64,000 nt of DNA from Azospirillum sp. B510 (GCF_000010725.1 NC_013854.1:3067001-3131000); one strand, 5' to 3'; positions 7,030-16,429 are shown, numbered from the stretch's first letter. A program made the numbers and translations. The notes: a model not told the origin generated them from the sequence alone.

Positions 7030-8844
7030 CTACTCGACCCACCAGCTTTCCAGCATCGGGCCATAGAGCGGGGTGACGGCGGGGCGGCGCAGCCGCGACC
7101 AGCGGGCGATGCGATCGACCGGGCTGTGATAGAGCGGCACCATGTAGTTCCCCCACAGCAGCACCCGGTCCAACGCCCGCACCCGGCCGACCAGCGCCCC
7201 CCGCGTGGTGGCGGCGGCGATGGAGCGGGCGAGCGCGTCGACCACCGGGTCGCGGATGCCGGCGAGGTTGCGGCTGCCCTCCTGCCCGGCCGCATCGGAT
7301 CCGTAATAATAGAGCTGCTCATTGCCGGGCGACAGGGTGGACGCCCACCAGCGCATGACCATATCGAAATCGAAACCATCCAGCCGGGCCTGGAACTGGG
7401 CACTGTCCACCGTGCGGACGCGGGCCTCGATCCCCAACGGTTCCAGCGAGCGGGCGAATTCAAGCGCCACCCGTTCCTCCGATGGATCGGACAGGAGGAT
7501 CTCGAAGGCGAAACGATTTCCGGCACCATCGGTCAGCCGGCCGTCGCGCACCCGCCAGCCGGCCTGCTCCAACAGCCGCAGCGCCTCGCGCCGGTTGGCG
7601 CGCAGGCCGCCGGCGCCGCCGCCTCCGCCGCTGTCCGGCGGGGCGAGGGGCTTGGTGAAGAGTTCGGGCGGCAAGCGGTCACGGAGGGGTTCCAGCGCCC
7701 GCAACTCCTCCCCCTCCGGCAGGCCGCCGGCGGCAAGCTCGGAATTGGGGTAATAGCTGGCTGTGCGGGTCAGCAGGCCATGGAACAGGCTGCGGCCGAT
7801 CCAGTCGAAATCCGGCGCCAGCCCCAGCGCCCGGCGCACCCGGACATCGGCGAAGACCGGCCGGCGGGTGTTGAAGATCAGGCCGCGCGCCGGCTCCGGC
7901 CGATGGTTGGGCAACTCCTCCCGAACGATGCGACCGTCGCTGAGCGCGGGACCGTCGTAGCCGGTGGCCCATTTGGCCGGATCGCTTTCGTAACGAACAT
8001 CCCCCTGCCCGGCCTTGAAGGCTTCCAGCGCGATGGAATCGTCGCGGTAATAGTCGAACTCCAGCCGGTCGGCGTTGAACTGGCCGACGCGGACCGGCAG
8101 GTCGCGGCCCCAATAGTCGGGCACCCGCTCATAGACGATGCGGCGGCCGGGATCGACGGCGGCGACACGATAGGGGCCGCTGCCCAGGATCGGCTCCAGC
8201 GTCGTGCGGCTGAAGTCGCGGCCGGACCAGAAGGCCTTGGAATGGATCGGCATCAGCCCCATCAGCAGCGGCATCTCGCGGTCGATGGTTCCGTCGGGGC
8301 CATCGCCGCCGGGATTGGGCGCGAAGGCGAAGCGGACGGTCAGCGGGTCGGGCGCCTCGGCCGCCGTGACCTTGGCGTAGAACAGGCGGCGGTTTGGGGT
8401 GCCGTATCGCCGCTGCGCCTCCAGCGAGAACAGCACGTCGGCGGCGGTCAGCGGCGTCCCGTCCTGCCAGCGCGCCTTCGGGTTGATGTGGAAGAGGACG
8501 GATGAGCGGTCGTCGGCCACCTCCACCCGGTCGGCCAGCAGGCCGTAGAGCGAGAAGGGCTCGTCCCACGACCGCGTCAGCAGGGTCTCGAAGACATAGC
8601 CCAGCCCCAGCGCCGGCACGCCCTTGACGATGTGCGGGTGCAGGCTGTCGAAGCTGCCGGTCACCGCCTGCCGGATGGTGCCGCCCTTGGGCGCCGCCGG
8701 ATTGACGTAGGGCAGAGCCTTGAAGTCCGGCGGCAAGGCCAGATCGCCATGCATGGCGATGCCGTGCCGTGGCGTCTCGGCCATGGCCGGAAGGGGGGCC
8801 AGCAGGACCGGAAGGGCGAGGAGAAGACGGATCGGACGGCGCAT
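7030..8844 (-). CDS. YejA-like extracellular solute-binding protein (family 5)
   Basis: This 604-aa periplasmic binding protein belongs to the YejA branch, which in enterobacteria feeds peptides and microcin C to YejBEF. The signal peptide MRRPIRLLLALPVLLAPLPA ends near AMA/ETP. The YejA hallmark follows directly: GIAMHGDLALPPDFKALPYV, then NPAAPKGG. Later blocks include WQDGTPLTAADVLFSLEA and FADVRVRRALGLAPDFDWI. The ATG at 8844 is chosen because the signal peptide then begins correctly; the open frame extends 16 codons further. An unusual SGGGGGAGG linker lies near residue 420. It is probably first in a transcription unit with the second binding protein and the permeases, although yejB, yejE and yejF are not here. 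Confidence 0.9.
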   Translation of the reverse strand: MRRPIRLLLALPVLLAPLPAMAETPRHGIAMHGDLALPPDFKALPYVNPAAPKGGTIRQAVTGSFDSLHPHIVKGVPALGLGYVFETLLTRSWDEPFSLYGLLADRVEVADDRSSVLFHINPKARWQDGTPLTAADVLFSLEAQRRYGTPNRRLFYAKVTAAEAPDPLTVRFAFAPNPGGDGPDGTIDREMPLLMGLMPIHSKAFWSGRDFSRTTLEPILGSGPYRVAAVDPGRRIVYERVPDYWGRDLPVRVGQFNADRLEFDYYRDDSIALEAFKAGQGDVRYESDPAKWATGYDGPALSDGRIVREELPNHRPEPARGLIFNTRRPVFADVRVRRALGLAPDFDWIGRSLFHGLLTRTASYYPNSELAAGGLPEGEELRALEPLRDRLPPELFTKPLAPPDSGGGGGAGGLRANRREALRLLEQAGWRVRDGRLTDGAGNRFAFEILLSDPSEERVALEFARSLEPLGIEARVRTVDSAQFQARLDGFDFDMVMRWWASTLSPGNEQLYYYGSDAAGQEGSRNLAGIRDPVVDALARSIAAATTRGALVGRVRALDRVLLWGNYMVPLYHSPVDRIARWSRLRRPAVTPLYGPMLESWWVE

Positions 8845-8980
8845 GTCCGCCAGGGTTGCCGCTTTGCCGCACCTGCGCAAGAGCCCGCGCAAGTTCCTTG
8901 GCCTTGACCGGCGTTCCGCCTAAACTCCGGCCCCGCGTGGCGCCGGACCGGGCATCGGCGCCAAAACAAGAAGTGCCCTG

Positions 8981-9008
8981 AATACGCCAGTCGCAATACG
9001 CCAGTCGA
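8981..9008 (+). repeat. 14-bp tandem duplication before the pyrophosphatase gene
   Basis: AATACGCCAGTCG is present at 8981-8993 and again at 8995-9007, so a 14-bp unit is repeated head to tail. The second copy runs into the GAAGGA ribosome site of the pyrophosphatase gene. Confidence 0.7.
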
Positions 9009-9022
9009 AGGAACGCGATACC

Positions 9023-9580
9023 ATGGATCTGAGCAAGCTCGCCGCGGGCAAGAATGTGCCCTGGGACGTGAACGTCGTCATCGAGATCCCGATCGGCGGC
9101 CAGCCGGTGAAGTACGAGGTCGACAAGGACTCCGGCGCGGTGTTCGTCGACCGTTTCCTGCACACCGCGATGTTCTATCCCTGCAACTACGGCTTCATCC
9201 CGCACACCCTGTCGGGTGACGGCGATCCGGTGGACGTCTGCGTCGTCGGCCAGCATGGCGTCGTCCCGGGCGCCGTCCTGCGCTCGCGTCCGATCGGCGT
9301 CCTTTACATGGAGGACGAGGCCGGCGAGGACGAGAAGCTGCTGGCCGTTCCGGTCGACAAGCTGCACCCGTTCTACACCGACGTGAAGAACTACACCGAC
9401 CTGCCGGCCATCGTGACCGAGCAGATCGCCCACTTCTTCGAGCACTACAAGGATCTCGAAAAGAACAAGTGGGTGAAGGTCCGCGGCTGGGGCAACGCCG
9501 AGGAGGCCGCCAAGAAGATCGAGGAAGGCCTGGCCCGCGCCCTGGAAGCCAACAAGGGCAATCCGGGTCCGGTGGTCTGA
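9023..9580 (+). CDS. ppa: inorganic pyrophosphatase, family I
   Basis: This 185-aa cytoplasmic enzyme hydrolyses pyrophosphate to two phosphates and so pulls biosynthetic reactions forward. The family I signature DGDPVDVCV (about residues 68-76) supplies the metal-binding aspartates. IEIPIGGQPVKYEVDK, FYPCNYGFIPHT and VDKLHPFYTDVKNY complete the active site. The length is typical for a bacterial hexameric enzyme. ATG 9023 follows a GAAGGA site. The gene stands alone, divergent from the transporter cluster and convergent with the epimerase gene 17 bases downstream. Confidence 0.97.
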   Translation: MDLSKLAAGKNVPWDVNVVIEIPIGGQPVKYEVDKDSGAVFVDRFLHTAMFYPCNYGFIPHTLSGDGDPVDVCVVGQHGVVPGAVLRSRPIGVLYMEDEAGEDEKLLAVPVDKLHPFYTDVKNYTDLPAIVTEQIAHFFEHYKDLEKNKWVKVRGWGNAEEAAKKIEEGLARALEANKGNPGPVV

Positions 9581-9597
9581 GGCTAGGTGGTCCGGGG

Positions 9598-10632
9598 CTA
9601 AGGCTTCACCATGGGCTCCCGCCTCCCCGTCACCGGCGTCTCCGCCGGTCCGGCGGGGAGGCACCCCAGCCCGGCGAGCGTCCGGCGCACCGCCAGATCG
9701 AGCGGCGTGTGCGGCTCCTCGCCCAGGAAGGCCCGCAGGCGGCGGTTGTCGAGCCGCACCGGCTGTTCCCACAGATAGCGCATCTCGTTCAGTTCGCGGA
9801 ACAGCGGCACCACCGGCGCCGCCAGCCGCAGCGCCCACCAGGGCATCCGCCACACCGGCAAGGCCGTGCCGAGCACGCGGGCGATGGCGGCGATCATCCC
9901 GCCACCGTCGGCGTCCCAATGGCCGCCCATGTGAAACAGGGCGTCGTCCCCCAGTTCCGCCTCGCGGTCGAGCAGCCGCATCGCCGTTTCCGCCACGTCG
10001 GGCAGATAGGCCCATTGATGGCCGATTCCCCGCCGCCCCGGCTGGACAAGCCGGGCCGGCGGCTTGCCGGGCGTCAGCAGCCCCTGGCTGAACCAGCTGC
10101 CGCCGGGGCGCGGGCCGAAAAAGTCGCCGCAACGCAGGATCAGCAGCTTCGCCCCCTGCCCCACCGCGCGATGCAGCCGGCGCTCCATCTCCACCCGGAT
10201 GGTCCCCTTGCGGGTGAGCGGGTGCTGCGCCGCCGTCTCGTCGACCAGCGGAAAGGCGTCGGGACCGTAATTATAGACGGTGCCGGGCAGCAGGATGCGG
10301 GCATGGTTGGCGCGAGCGGCGGCGATGCTGTTGTCCAGCATGGGCAGAACCAGCCGGTCCCAGTGGCGGTAGCCTGGCGGATTCACCGCATGGACGATCA
10401 GCGCCACCCCCTCGGCCGCCGCCATGACGTCTTCGGCGTTCATCGCGTCGCCGACGATCCAGCCGATTCCGTCCGCCTGCGACTCCGCCTGTGTCTCCGC
10501 CGCCGGCTTGCGGCGCAGGCCGCGCACCGTCCAGCCGCGCGCCGCCAGCGCCCGCGCCATCTCGCCGCCGATCCCTCCGGTCGCCCCCAGAACCAGGGCG
10601 GTCCCGCCCCTGCCGGTCGCCTGCCCATCCAT
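9598..10632 (-). CDS. NAD(P)-dependent epimerase/dehydratase-like protein
   Basis: This 344-aa protein is an extended/atypical short-chain dehydrogenase. The nucleotide-binding motif GATGGIGGEMARAL begins about residue 16. HAVNPPGYRHWD, TVYNYGPDAFPL (carrying the Tyr) and the LRCGDFFGPRPG block match the family. Sugar-nucleotide or flavonoid-type substrates are possible but nothing fixes one. I prefer ATG 10632 over the ATG at 10644 because GGAGAGG lies a few bases before it. The gene is divergently oriented from a LysR regulator with an 89-base gap, the usual layout for a LysR-controlled target. Confidence 0.82.
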   Translation of the reverse strand: MDGQATGRGGTALVLGATGGIGGEMARALAARGWTVRGLRRKPAAETQAESQADGIGWIVGDAMNAEDVMAAAEGVALIVHAVNPPGYRHWDRLVLPMLDNSIAAARANHARILLPGTVYNYGPDAFPLVDETAAQHPLTRKGTIRVEMERRLHRAVGQGAKLLILRCGDFFGPRPGGSWFSQGLLTPGKPPARLVQPGRRGIGHQWAYLPDVAETAMRLLDREAELGDDALFHMGGHWDADGGGMIAAIARVLGTALPVWRMPWWALRLAAPVVPLFRELNEMRYLWEQPVRLDNRRLRAFLGEEPHTPLDLAVRRTLAGLGCLPAGPAETPVTGRREPMVKP

Positions 10633-10686
10633 GATCCTCTCCATCGCTGTTTCAACCAGGATGGAGCGGAGACAGGCTGAACGGAA

Positions 10687-10714
10687 TTGTCGAACCGCGG
10701 CGAGTCGCTATACT
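10687..10714 (+). promoter_or_regulatory. promoter of the LysR gene, positioned for a leaderless mRNA
   Basis: TTGTCG (10687-10692), a 16-base spacer and TATACT (10709-10714) form a good housekeeping promoter. The expected start point, about 7 bases after the -10 box, coincides with the ATG at 10722, and no Shine-Dalgarno sequence is present between them. Confidence 0.5.
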
Positions 10715-10721
10715 GATATCG

Positions 10722-11612
10722 ATGAATTCGCCACCGCCCAGCTGGGATCTCTACCGCAGTTTCCTGGCGGTGGTCCGTGAAGGATCGCTGTCGGCGGCGG
10801 CGCGCGCCCTGGGGTTGACGCAACCGACACTGGCCCGCCATGTCGCGGCGCTGGAGGAGGCGGTCGGCGGCTCCCTGTTCCTGCGCTCGCCGCGCGGGCT
10901 GGCCCCAACCGACGCGGCGCTGGCCCTGCTGCCGCAGGCGGAGGCGCTGGAGGCGGCGGCCGCCGGCCTGTGGCGCACGGCCTCGGGCTGGGGAGCCGAG
11001 GTGCGCGGAACGGTGCGGGTGACCGCCAGCGAGGTGGTGGGCGCCCGCATCCTGCCGGCGATCCTGGCCGACCTGCGCCACCGCCATCCGGCGCTGGAGA
11101 TCGAGCTGGTGCTGTCCAATGCCGTCGACGACCTGCTGCAACGCGACGCCGATGTCGCCGTCCGCATGGTGGAGCCTGATCAGCAGGCTCTGGTCGTCCG
11201 GCGGGTCGGCATTATCGCGCTCGGCATGCACGCCCACCGCGATTACCTTGTCCGCCACGGTTCACCGCGGCATCCGGCCGATCTCGGCCGGCACAGCCTG
11301 ATCGGCTTCGACCGCGAGACGCCCGACATCCGCGCCATGATACGGCGGGCACCGGCCGTCGCCCTGCCCCGCTTCGCCCTGCGCTCCGACAGCCATCTGG
11401 CGCAACTGGCCGCCATCGAGGCCGGATTCGGCATCGGCATCTGCCAGGTTCCGCTGGCGCGGCGAAACCCCGATCTGGTCCGCGTGCTGGCCGACGCCTT
11501 CGACATGCCGATGGGCATGTGGGTCGCGATGCATGAGGATCTGCGCTCCACCCCCCGGTGCCGCGCCGTCTTCGACGGGCTGGCGGCGGGCTTGGCCGGC
11601 TATGTGGGGTGA
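10722..11612 (+). CDS. LysR-family transcriptional regulator
   Basis: This 296-aa DNA-binding regulator has the N-terminal winged helix-turn-helix at about residues 8-66 (FLAVVREGSLSAAARALGLTQPTLARHVAALE). An effector-binding domain of two Rossmann-like lobes covers 90-290. The effector is unknown. ATG 10722 is needed to keep the first helix intact. It faces away from the epimerase gene, which it probably controls, and possibly represses itself. It converges with lactate dehydrogenase, with only 4 bases between the stop codons. The mRNA may be leaderless. Confidence 0.93.
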   Translation: MNSPPPSWDLYRSFLAVVREGSLSAAARALGLTQPTLARHVAALEEAVGGSLFLRSPRGLAPTDAALALLPQAEALEAAAAGLWRTASGWGAEVRGTVRVTASEVVGARILPAILADLRHRHPALEIELVLSNAVDDLLQRDADVAVRMVEPDQQALVVRRVGIIALGMHAHRDYLVRHGSPRHPADLGRHSLIGFDRETPDIRAMIRRAPAVALPRFALRSDSHLAQLAAIEAGFGIGICQVPLARRNPDLVRVLADAFDMPMGMWVAMHEDLRSTPRCRAVFDGLAAGLAGYVG

Positions 11613-11616
11613 AGCC

Positions 11617-12621
<1,005 letters not shown>

Positions 12622-12766
12622 TCAATGAGGGAAACAAAAGAACTCAAATAGAGTCAGGCCGTGTCGCGACATCGCGCCATCAGCCCCTCAACCGGCCATT
12701 GCCGGCCGGCGGCTTCCGCCGCCCCCAAGCGAAGCCGGACTATCCAATCTCAAGGACTGACCGATC

Positions 12767-13228
12767 ATGTCCACAGGCATTGCGAACACCCCCGTCGGCC
12801 ATGGCGCTTCGCCGCTCGCGGCATTGATCGGCCCGGCGGTACTGCCGGACCGCTTCTCGCCGGCGCTGGCGATGAACATCGTGCGCATCCTGCTGGGCCT
12901 GTTCTACGCCCCGCACGTCTACCAGAAGCTGACCGGCATCGAGGCCTCGCTGGCCTTCTTCGCCAAGGCCGGGCTGGAGCCGGCGCCGCTGTTCCTCGGC
13001 CTCGCCATCCTCTGCGAATCCGCGGCTTTCGTCGCTCTGGTCGGCGGTTTCTTCACCCGCTGGGCCGGGTTGCTGTCCGCCGGCTGCATGGTGGTGGCCG
13101 CCTATGCCATCTTCGCCACCAAGGGCGTCAACTGGTACTGGGCCAAGGGCGGGGTGGAATATCTTGTGCTGTGGGGGCTGCTGTCGCTGGCGGTCGCCGC
13201 CGACGCCTGGCGCCGGACCTCCCGGTAG
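12767..13228 (+). CDS. DoxX family membrane protein
   Basis: This 153-aa integral membrane protein has about four transmembrane helices after a 30-residue N-terminal tail. The pattern IVRILLGLFYAPHVYQKLTGIEASLAFFAKAGL is typical of DoxX/DoxD-like proteins, and LCESAAFVALVGGFFTRWAGL is the second conserved block. Members have been linked to thiol-redox and respiratory functions, but the role of this one is unknown. AAGGA precedes ATG 12767. No operon partner is visible. Confidence 0.85.
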   Translation: MSTGIANTPVGHGASPLAALIGPAVLPDRFSPALAMNIVRILLGLFYAPHVYQKLTGIEASLAFFAKAGLEPAPLFLGLAILCESAAFVALVGGFFTRWAGLLSAGCMVVAAYAIFATKGVNWYWAKGGVEYLVLWGLLSLAVAADAWRRTSR

Positions 13229-13417
13229 GGAAACCAGCGCCGGTCCGCCGTGATCGGCGCGACGAAACGCCTCTTGCCCAATGGTCATACCAGACCTTAG
13301 TGTTGCGGCGCAGCAAATGGCGGGGATGAAAGTCCGGCCCTGTGCTGTTCGTCACAAAAACCGTCGGTGGCCCGTGGCACACTGGAGCCGGCGCCTTTCC
13401 CCGCACCGGATCCGGTC

Positions 13418-16114
13418 ATGACCGTTCGCAACCTCGACAAGCTGTTCAAGCCCGCCTCCATCGCCCTGATCGGCGCCAGCCGCAAGCCGGGCACGGTGGG
13501 GGCGGTGGTGGCCCGCAACCTGTTCCAGGCCGGCTTCGACGGGCCGGTGATGCCGGTCAACCCGACCGAGCGCGCGGTGGAAGGGGTGCTGACCTACAAG
13601 ACGGTGGACAGCCTGCCGATCACCCCGGACCTCGGCGTCATCTGCACCCCGCCCGACACGGTGGCGGCGACCATCGACGCGCTGGGCAAGCGCGGGACCA
13701 AGGCCGTCATCGTCATGACCAACGGCATGACGGCCGACCAGACCCAGGCGATGCTGGACGCGGCCAAGCCCCACCTGATGCGGGTGCTGGGACCGAACAG
13801 CCTGGGCGCCATGGTGCCCGGCCGCGGCATGAACGCCAGCTTCGCTCCCGTCGCGCCGCGCAAGGGCGACGTGGCGCTGGTGGCGCAGAGCTCGATGGTG
13901 GTGACCTCGATCGCCGACTGGGCGACCTCGCGCGGCATCGGTTTCTCGCATCTGGTGTCGCTGGGCGACCGCGGCGACGTCGATTTCGGCGATTTGCTGG
14001 ACTATCTCGCCTCCGACGTCACGGTGCGCGCCATCCTGCTCTATATCGAGAGCATCACCCATGCCCGCAAATTCATGTCGGCCGCCCGCTCCGCCTCGCG
14101 CCAGAAGCCGGTGATCGTCATCAAGGCCGGCCGTTCCGACGAGGCGCAGGAGGCCGCCGCCTCCCACACCGGGGCGCTGGCGGTGTCGGACGCCGTCTAT
14201 GACGCGGTGTTCCGCCGCGCCGGCGTGCTGCGGGTGAACGATCTGGCCGAGCTGTTCGACGCCGCCGGAACGCTGGGCACCGGGGTGCCGATCACCGGCG
14301 ACCGGCTGGCGATCCTGACCAACGGCGGCGGCATGGGGGTGATGGCCACCGACAAGCTGATCCGGGCCGGCGGCCGGCTCGCCGCCCTGGCGCATGAGAC
14401 CCAGGAGGCGCTCGGCAAGGCGCTGGGGCCGCAGCCGGGCGGCGCCCCCTTCCGCAACCCTCTGCGCATCGGCGCCGACGCCACCCCCAAGCGCTATGCC
14501 GAGGCGCTGAACGCGCTGATGCAGGACAACGCCAACGACGCGGTGCTGGTGCTGCACTGCCCGTCGGCCCTGACCGACAGCGAGGCCATCGCCCAGGCGG
14601 TGGCGGAGACGGTGCAGGCCAACAAGGCGCGCCGCCACCCGGTGCTGACCAGCTGGATCGGCGACCAGTCGGCGGTGGAGGCGCGCAAGCTGTTCGCCGA
14701 CAGCCGCATCCCGACCTACAACGGTCCGTCCGATGCGGTGCGCGCCTTCATGCATCTGGTGCGCTACCGCCGCAGCCAGGAGCTGCTGATGGAAACCCCG
14801 CCCTCGGTGGCGGAGGATTTCCAGCCCGACGAGATCACCGTCAAGAAGGTGATCTCCCGCGCCATCGCCGAGAAGCGCGACTGGCTGAGCGAGTATGAGG
14901 CCAAGCGGGTTCTGGCCGCCTACGGCATCCCGGTGGTCGAGACCCGCGTCGCCGAGACGCCGGAGGAGGCCGCCGCCGCCGCCCGTGTCATCGGCGGCCC
15001 GATCGCGCTGAAGATCCTGTCGCACGACATCACCCACAAATCCGATGTCGGCGGCGTGGCGCTCGGCCTGACCGGCCCCGAGGATGTGAAGGCGGAGGCC
15101 GAGGCGATGCTGGCCCGCGTCGCCGCCCTGGCGCCGGAGGCGAAGATCGAGGGCTTCACGGTGCAGGAGATGGCCGTCCGCCCCGACGCCTATGAGCTGA
15201 TCGTCGGCATGACCGAGAACGAGATGTTCGGCCCGGTCCTGCTGTTCGGCGAGGGCGGCATCGGCGTCGAGGTGGTGGAGGATTACGCGCTGGCCCTGCC
15301 GCCGCTGAACATGAAGCTGGCGGCCGAGCAGATGAGCCGCACCCGCATCCACCGCCAGCTCCAGGGCTACCGCTCGCGCGCGGCGGTCGATCTCGACGCG
15401 GTGGCGCTGACGCTGAACAAGGTCAGCCAGCTGGTGGTCGATTTCCCCGAGATCGCGGAGATGGACATCAACCCGTTGCTGGCCGACGCCGACGGCGTGA
15501 CGGCGCTGGACGCCCGCATCAAGGTCGGCGTGCCGGCCCTGCCCGGCGCCACGCGGCTGGCGATCCGCCCCTACCCCAAGGCGCTGGAGGACCGCATCAC
15601 CATCAAGGACGGCCGCCAGTTCCTGGTCCGCCCGATCCTGCCGGAGGACGAGCCGCTGGTGCATCATCTGGTGGAGAACCAGACGGCGGAGGATCTGCGC
15701 CTGCGCTTCTTCGCGCCGTTGAAGCGGCTGTCGCACCAGGCGGCGGCGCGGCTGACCCAGATCGATTACGATCGCGAGATGGGGCTGATCGCCGTCGGCC
15801 CCGACACGCAGACCGGCGACACCATCATGTACGGCGTGGTGCGCATCACCGCCGACCCCGACAACCGCCGCGCCGAATATGCGGTGATGGTGCGGTCCGA
15901 CATGAAGGGCCAGGGGCTGGGCTATATCCTGATGAACAAGATCCTGGATTACGCCCGCTCGCGCGGCATCAAGGAGGTCTATGGCGAGGTTCTGCGCGAG
16001 AACACCAACATGCTGAACATGTGCCGCGCGCTGGGCTTCGTCCGCAGGGAGAACCTGGACGAGCCCGGCGTGGTCGAGGTCCGCATCGAGCTGGGCGGCG
16101 GGCTGGCGGCTTAG
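13418..16114 (+). CDS. bifunctional NDP-forming acyl-CoA synthetase / GNAT acetyltransferase (Pat type)
   Basis: This 898-aa protein has four parts. A CoA-binding domain (about 1-130) starts LDKLFKPASIALIGASRKPGT-like. A succinyl-CoA-ligase-like domain spans about 150-460, and an ATP-grasp domain spans about 480-705. A C-terminal GNAT acetyltransferase spans about 730-890, with the acetyl-CoA loop KGQGLGYILMNK. This is the architecture of Pat/YfiQ lysine acetyltransferases, which inactivate acetyl-CoA synthetase and other enzymes. The active-site His of true NDP-forming ligases is kept here (SHTGAL, His250). ATG 13418 fits the family start; an upstream GTG would add 17 non-conserved residues. 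The gene appears monocistronic. Confidence 0.9.
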   Translation: MTVRNLDKLFKPASIALIGASRKPGTVGAVVARNLFQAGFDGPVMPVNPTERAVEGVLTYKTVDSLPITPDLGVICTPPDTVAATIDALGKRGTKAVIVMTNGMTADQTQAMLDAAKPHLMRVLGPNSLGAMVPGRGMNASFAPVAPRKGDVALVAQSSMVVTSIADWATSRGIGFSHLVSLGDRGDVDFGDLLDYLASDVTVRAILLYIESITHARKFMSAARSASRQKPVIVIKAGRSDEAQEAAASHTGALAVSDAVYDAVFRRAGVLRVNDLAELFDAAGTLGTGVPITGDRLAILTNGGGMGVMATDKLIRAGGRLAALAHETQEALGKALGPQPGGAPFRNPLRIGADATPKRYAEALNALMQDNANDAVLVLHCPSALTDSEAIAQAVAETVQANKARRHPVLTSWIGDQSAVEARKLFADSRIPTYNGPSDAVRAFMHLVRYRRSQELLMETPPSVAEDFQPDEITVKKVISRAIAEKRDWLSEYEAKRVLAAYGIPVVETRVAETPEEAAAAARVIGGPIALKILSHDITHKSDVGGVALGLTGPEDVKAEAEAMLARVAALAPEAKIEGFTVQEMAVRPDAYELIVGMTENEMFGPVLLFGEGGIGVEVVEDYALALPPLNMKLAAEQMSRTRIHRQLQGYRSRAAVDLDAVALTLNKVSQLVVDFPEIAEMDINPLLADADGVTALDARIKVGVPALPGATRLAIRPYPKALEDRITIKDGRQFLVRPILPEDEPLVHHLVENQTAEDLRLRFFAPLKRLSHQAAARLTQIDYDREMGLIAVGPDTQTGDTIMYGVVRITADPDNRRAEYAVMVRSDMKGQGLGYILMNKILDYARSRGIKEVYGEVLRENTNMLNMCRALGFVRRENLDEPGVVEVRIELGGGLAA

Positions 16115-16169
16115 GCATCGTTCCATACCGGTGGTTGACTGCTGGCATGGATGGGGCAATATCAGGCTT

Positions 16170-16200
16170 GGCTGGCAGGGGCTGCTATCCCCTGCCAGCC
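16170..16200. terminator. strong bidirectional hairpin between pat-type gene and the mini-gene
   Basis: GGCTGGCAGGGG (16170-16181) and CCCCTGCCAGCC (16189-16200) are perfect 12-base arms with a 7-base loop. It lies 55 bases after the stop of the plus-strand acetyltransferase gene and 10 bases after the stop of the minus-strand mini-gene. No T-run is present on either side. Confidence 0.6.
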
Positions 16201-16210
16201 GGCCCGATCC

Positions 16211-16282
16211 TTACCGGCAGAGGTCAAGCAGGTGCTTGACGATCTCCAGAACGAGGATCAGGAGCTTGAGGATTTGCATCAT
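16211..16282 (-). CDS. 23-residue amphipathic hydrophobic peptide (mini-gene)
   Basis: A 24-codon frame runs from ATG 16282 to TAA at 16213-16211. The peptide starts MMQILKLLILVLEI and ends LLDLCR. About 14 of 23 residues are Leu, Ile, Val or Met. The charged residues Lys6, Glu13 and Asp20 are exactly one heptad apart, as are Lys16 and Arg23, giving a one-faced amphipathic helix suited to a membrane surface. A full GAGGAG ribosome site (16296-16291) stands 8 bases before the ATG. A promoter, a leader hairpin and a terminator-like hairpin surround the frame. I do not recognise a family. It resembles in style type I toxin peptides or small membrane regulators, but that is only analogy. Confidence 0.6.
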   Translation of the reverse strand: MMQILKLLILVLEIVKHLLDLCR

Positions 16283-16306
16283 CCTCTTCACTCCTCGTAA
16301 GCGGCG

Positions 16307-16331
16307 GGGATGGCGGCCACTCCGCCATCCC
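16307..16331 (-). promoter_or_regulatory. leader hairpin of the mini-gene
   Basis: GGGATGGCGG (16307-16316) and CCGCCATCCC (16322-16331) form a perfect 10-bp stem with a 5-base loop. In the minus-strand transcript it ends 10 bases before the GAGGAG ribosome site. Confidence 0.55.
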
Positions 16332-16361
16332 GTCCGCGCCGCCACTTTGGCGCACGCATAG

Positions 16362-16390
16362 GTATTACGGAAGCGCCTTAGCTCGCGGAA
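16362..16390 (-). promoter_or_regulatory. promoter of the mini-gene
   Basis: On the minus strand, TTCCGC (16390-16385), a 17-base spacer and TAATAC (16367-16362) match a housekeeping promoter. The predicted start near 16355 gives a leader of about 70 bases carrying the hairpin. Confidence 0.45.
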
Positions 16391-16429
16391 CCGGGAATTG
16401 GGATGGCCGCGCCGTCGTGGACTGCGGCC

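Noticed and set aside
13352..16159. A 935-codon minus-strand frame opposite the Pat-type gene.
   Set aside because: It has composition typical of antisense shadows and no start context or motif.
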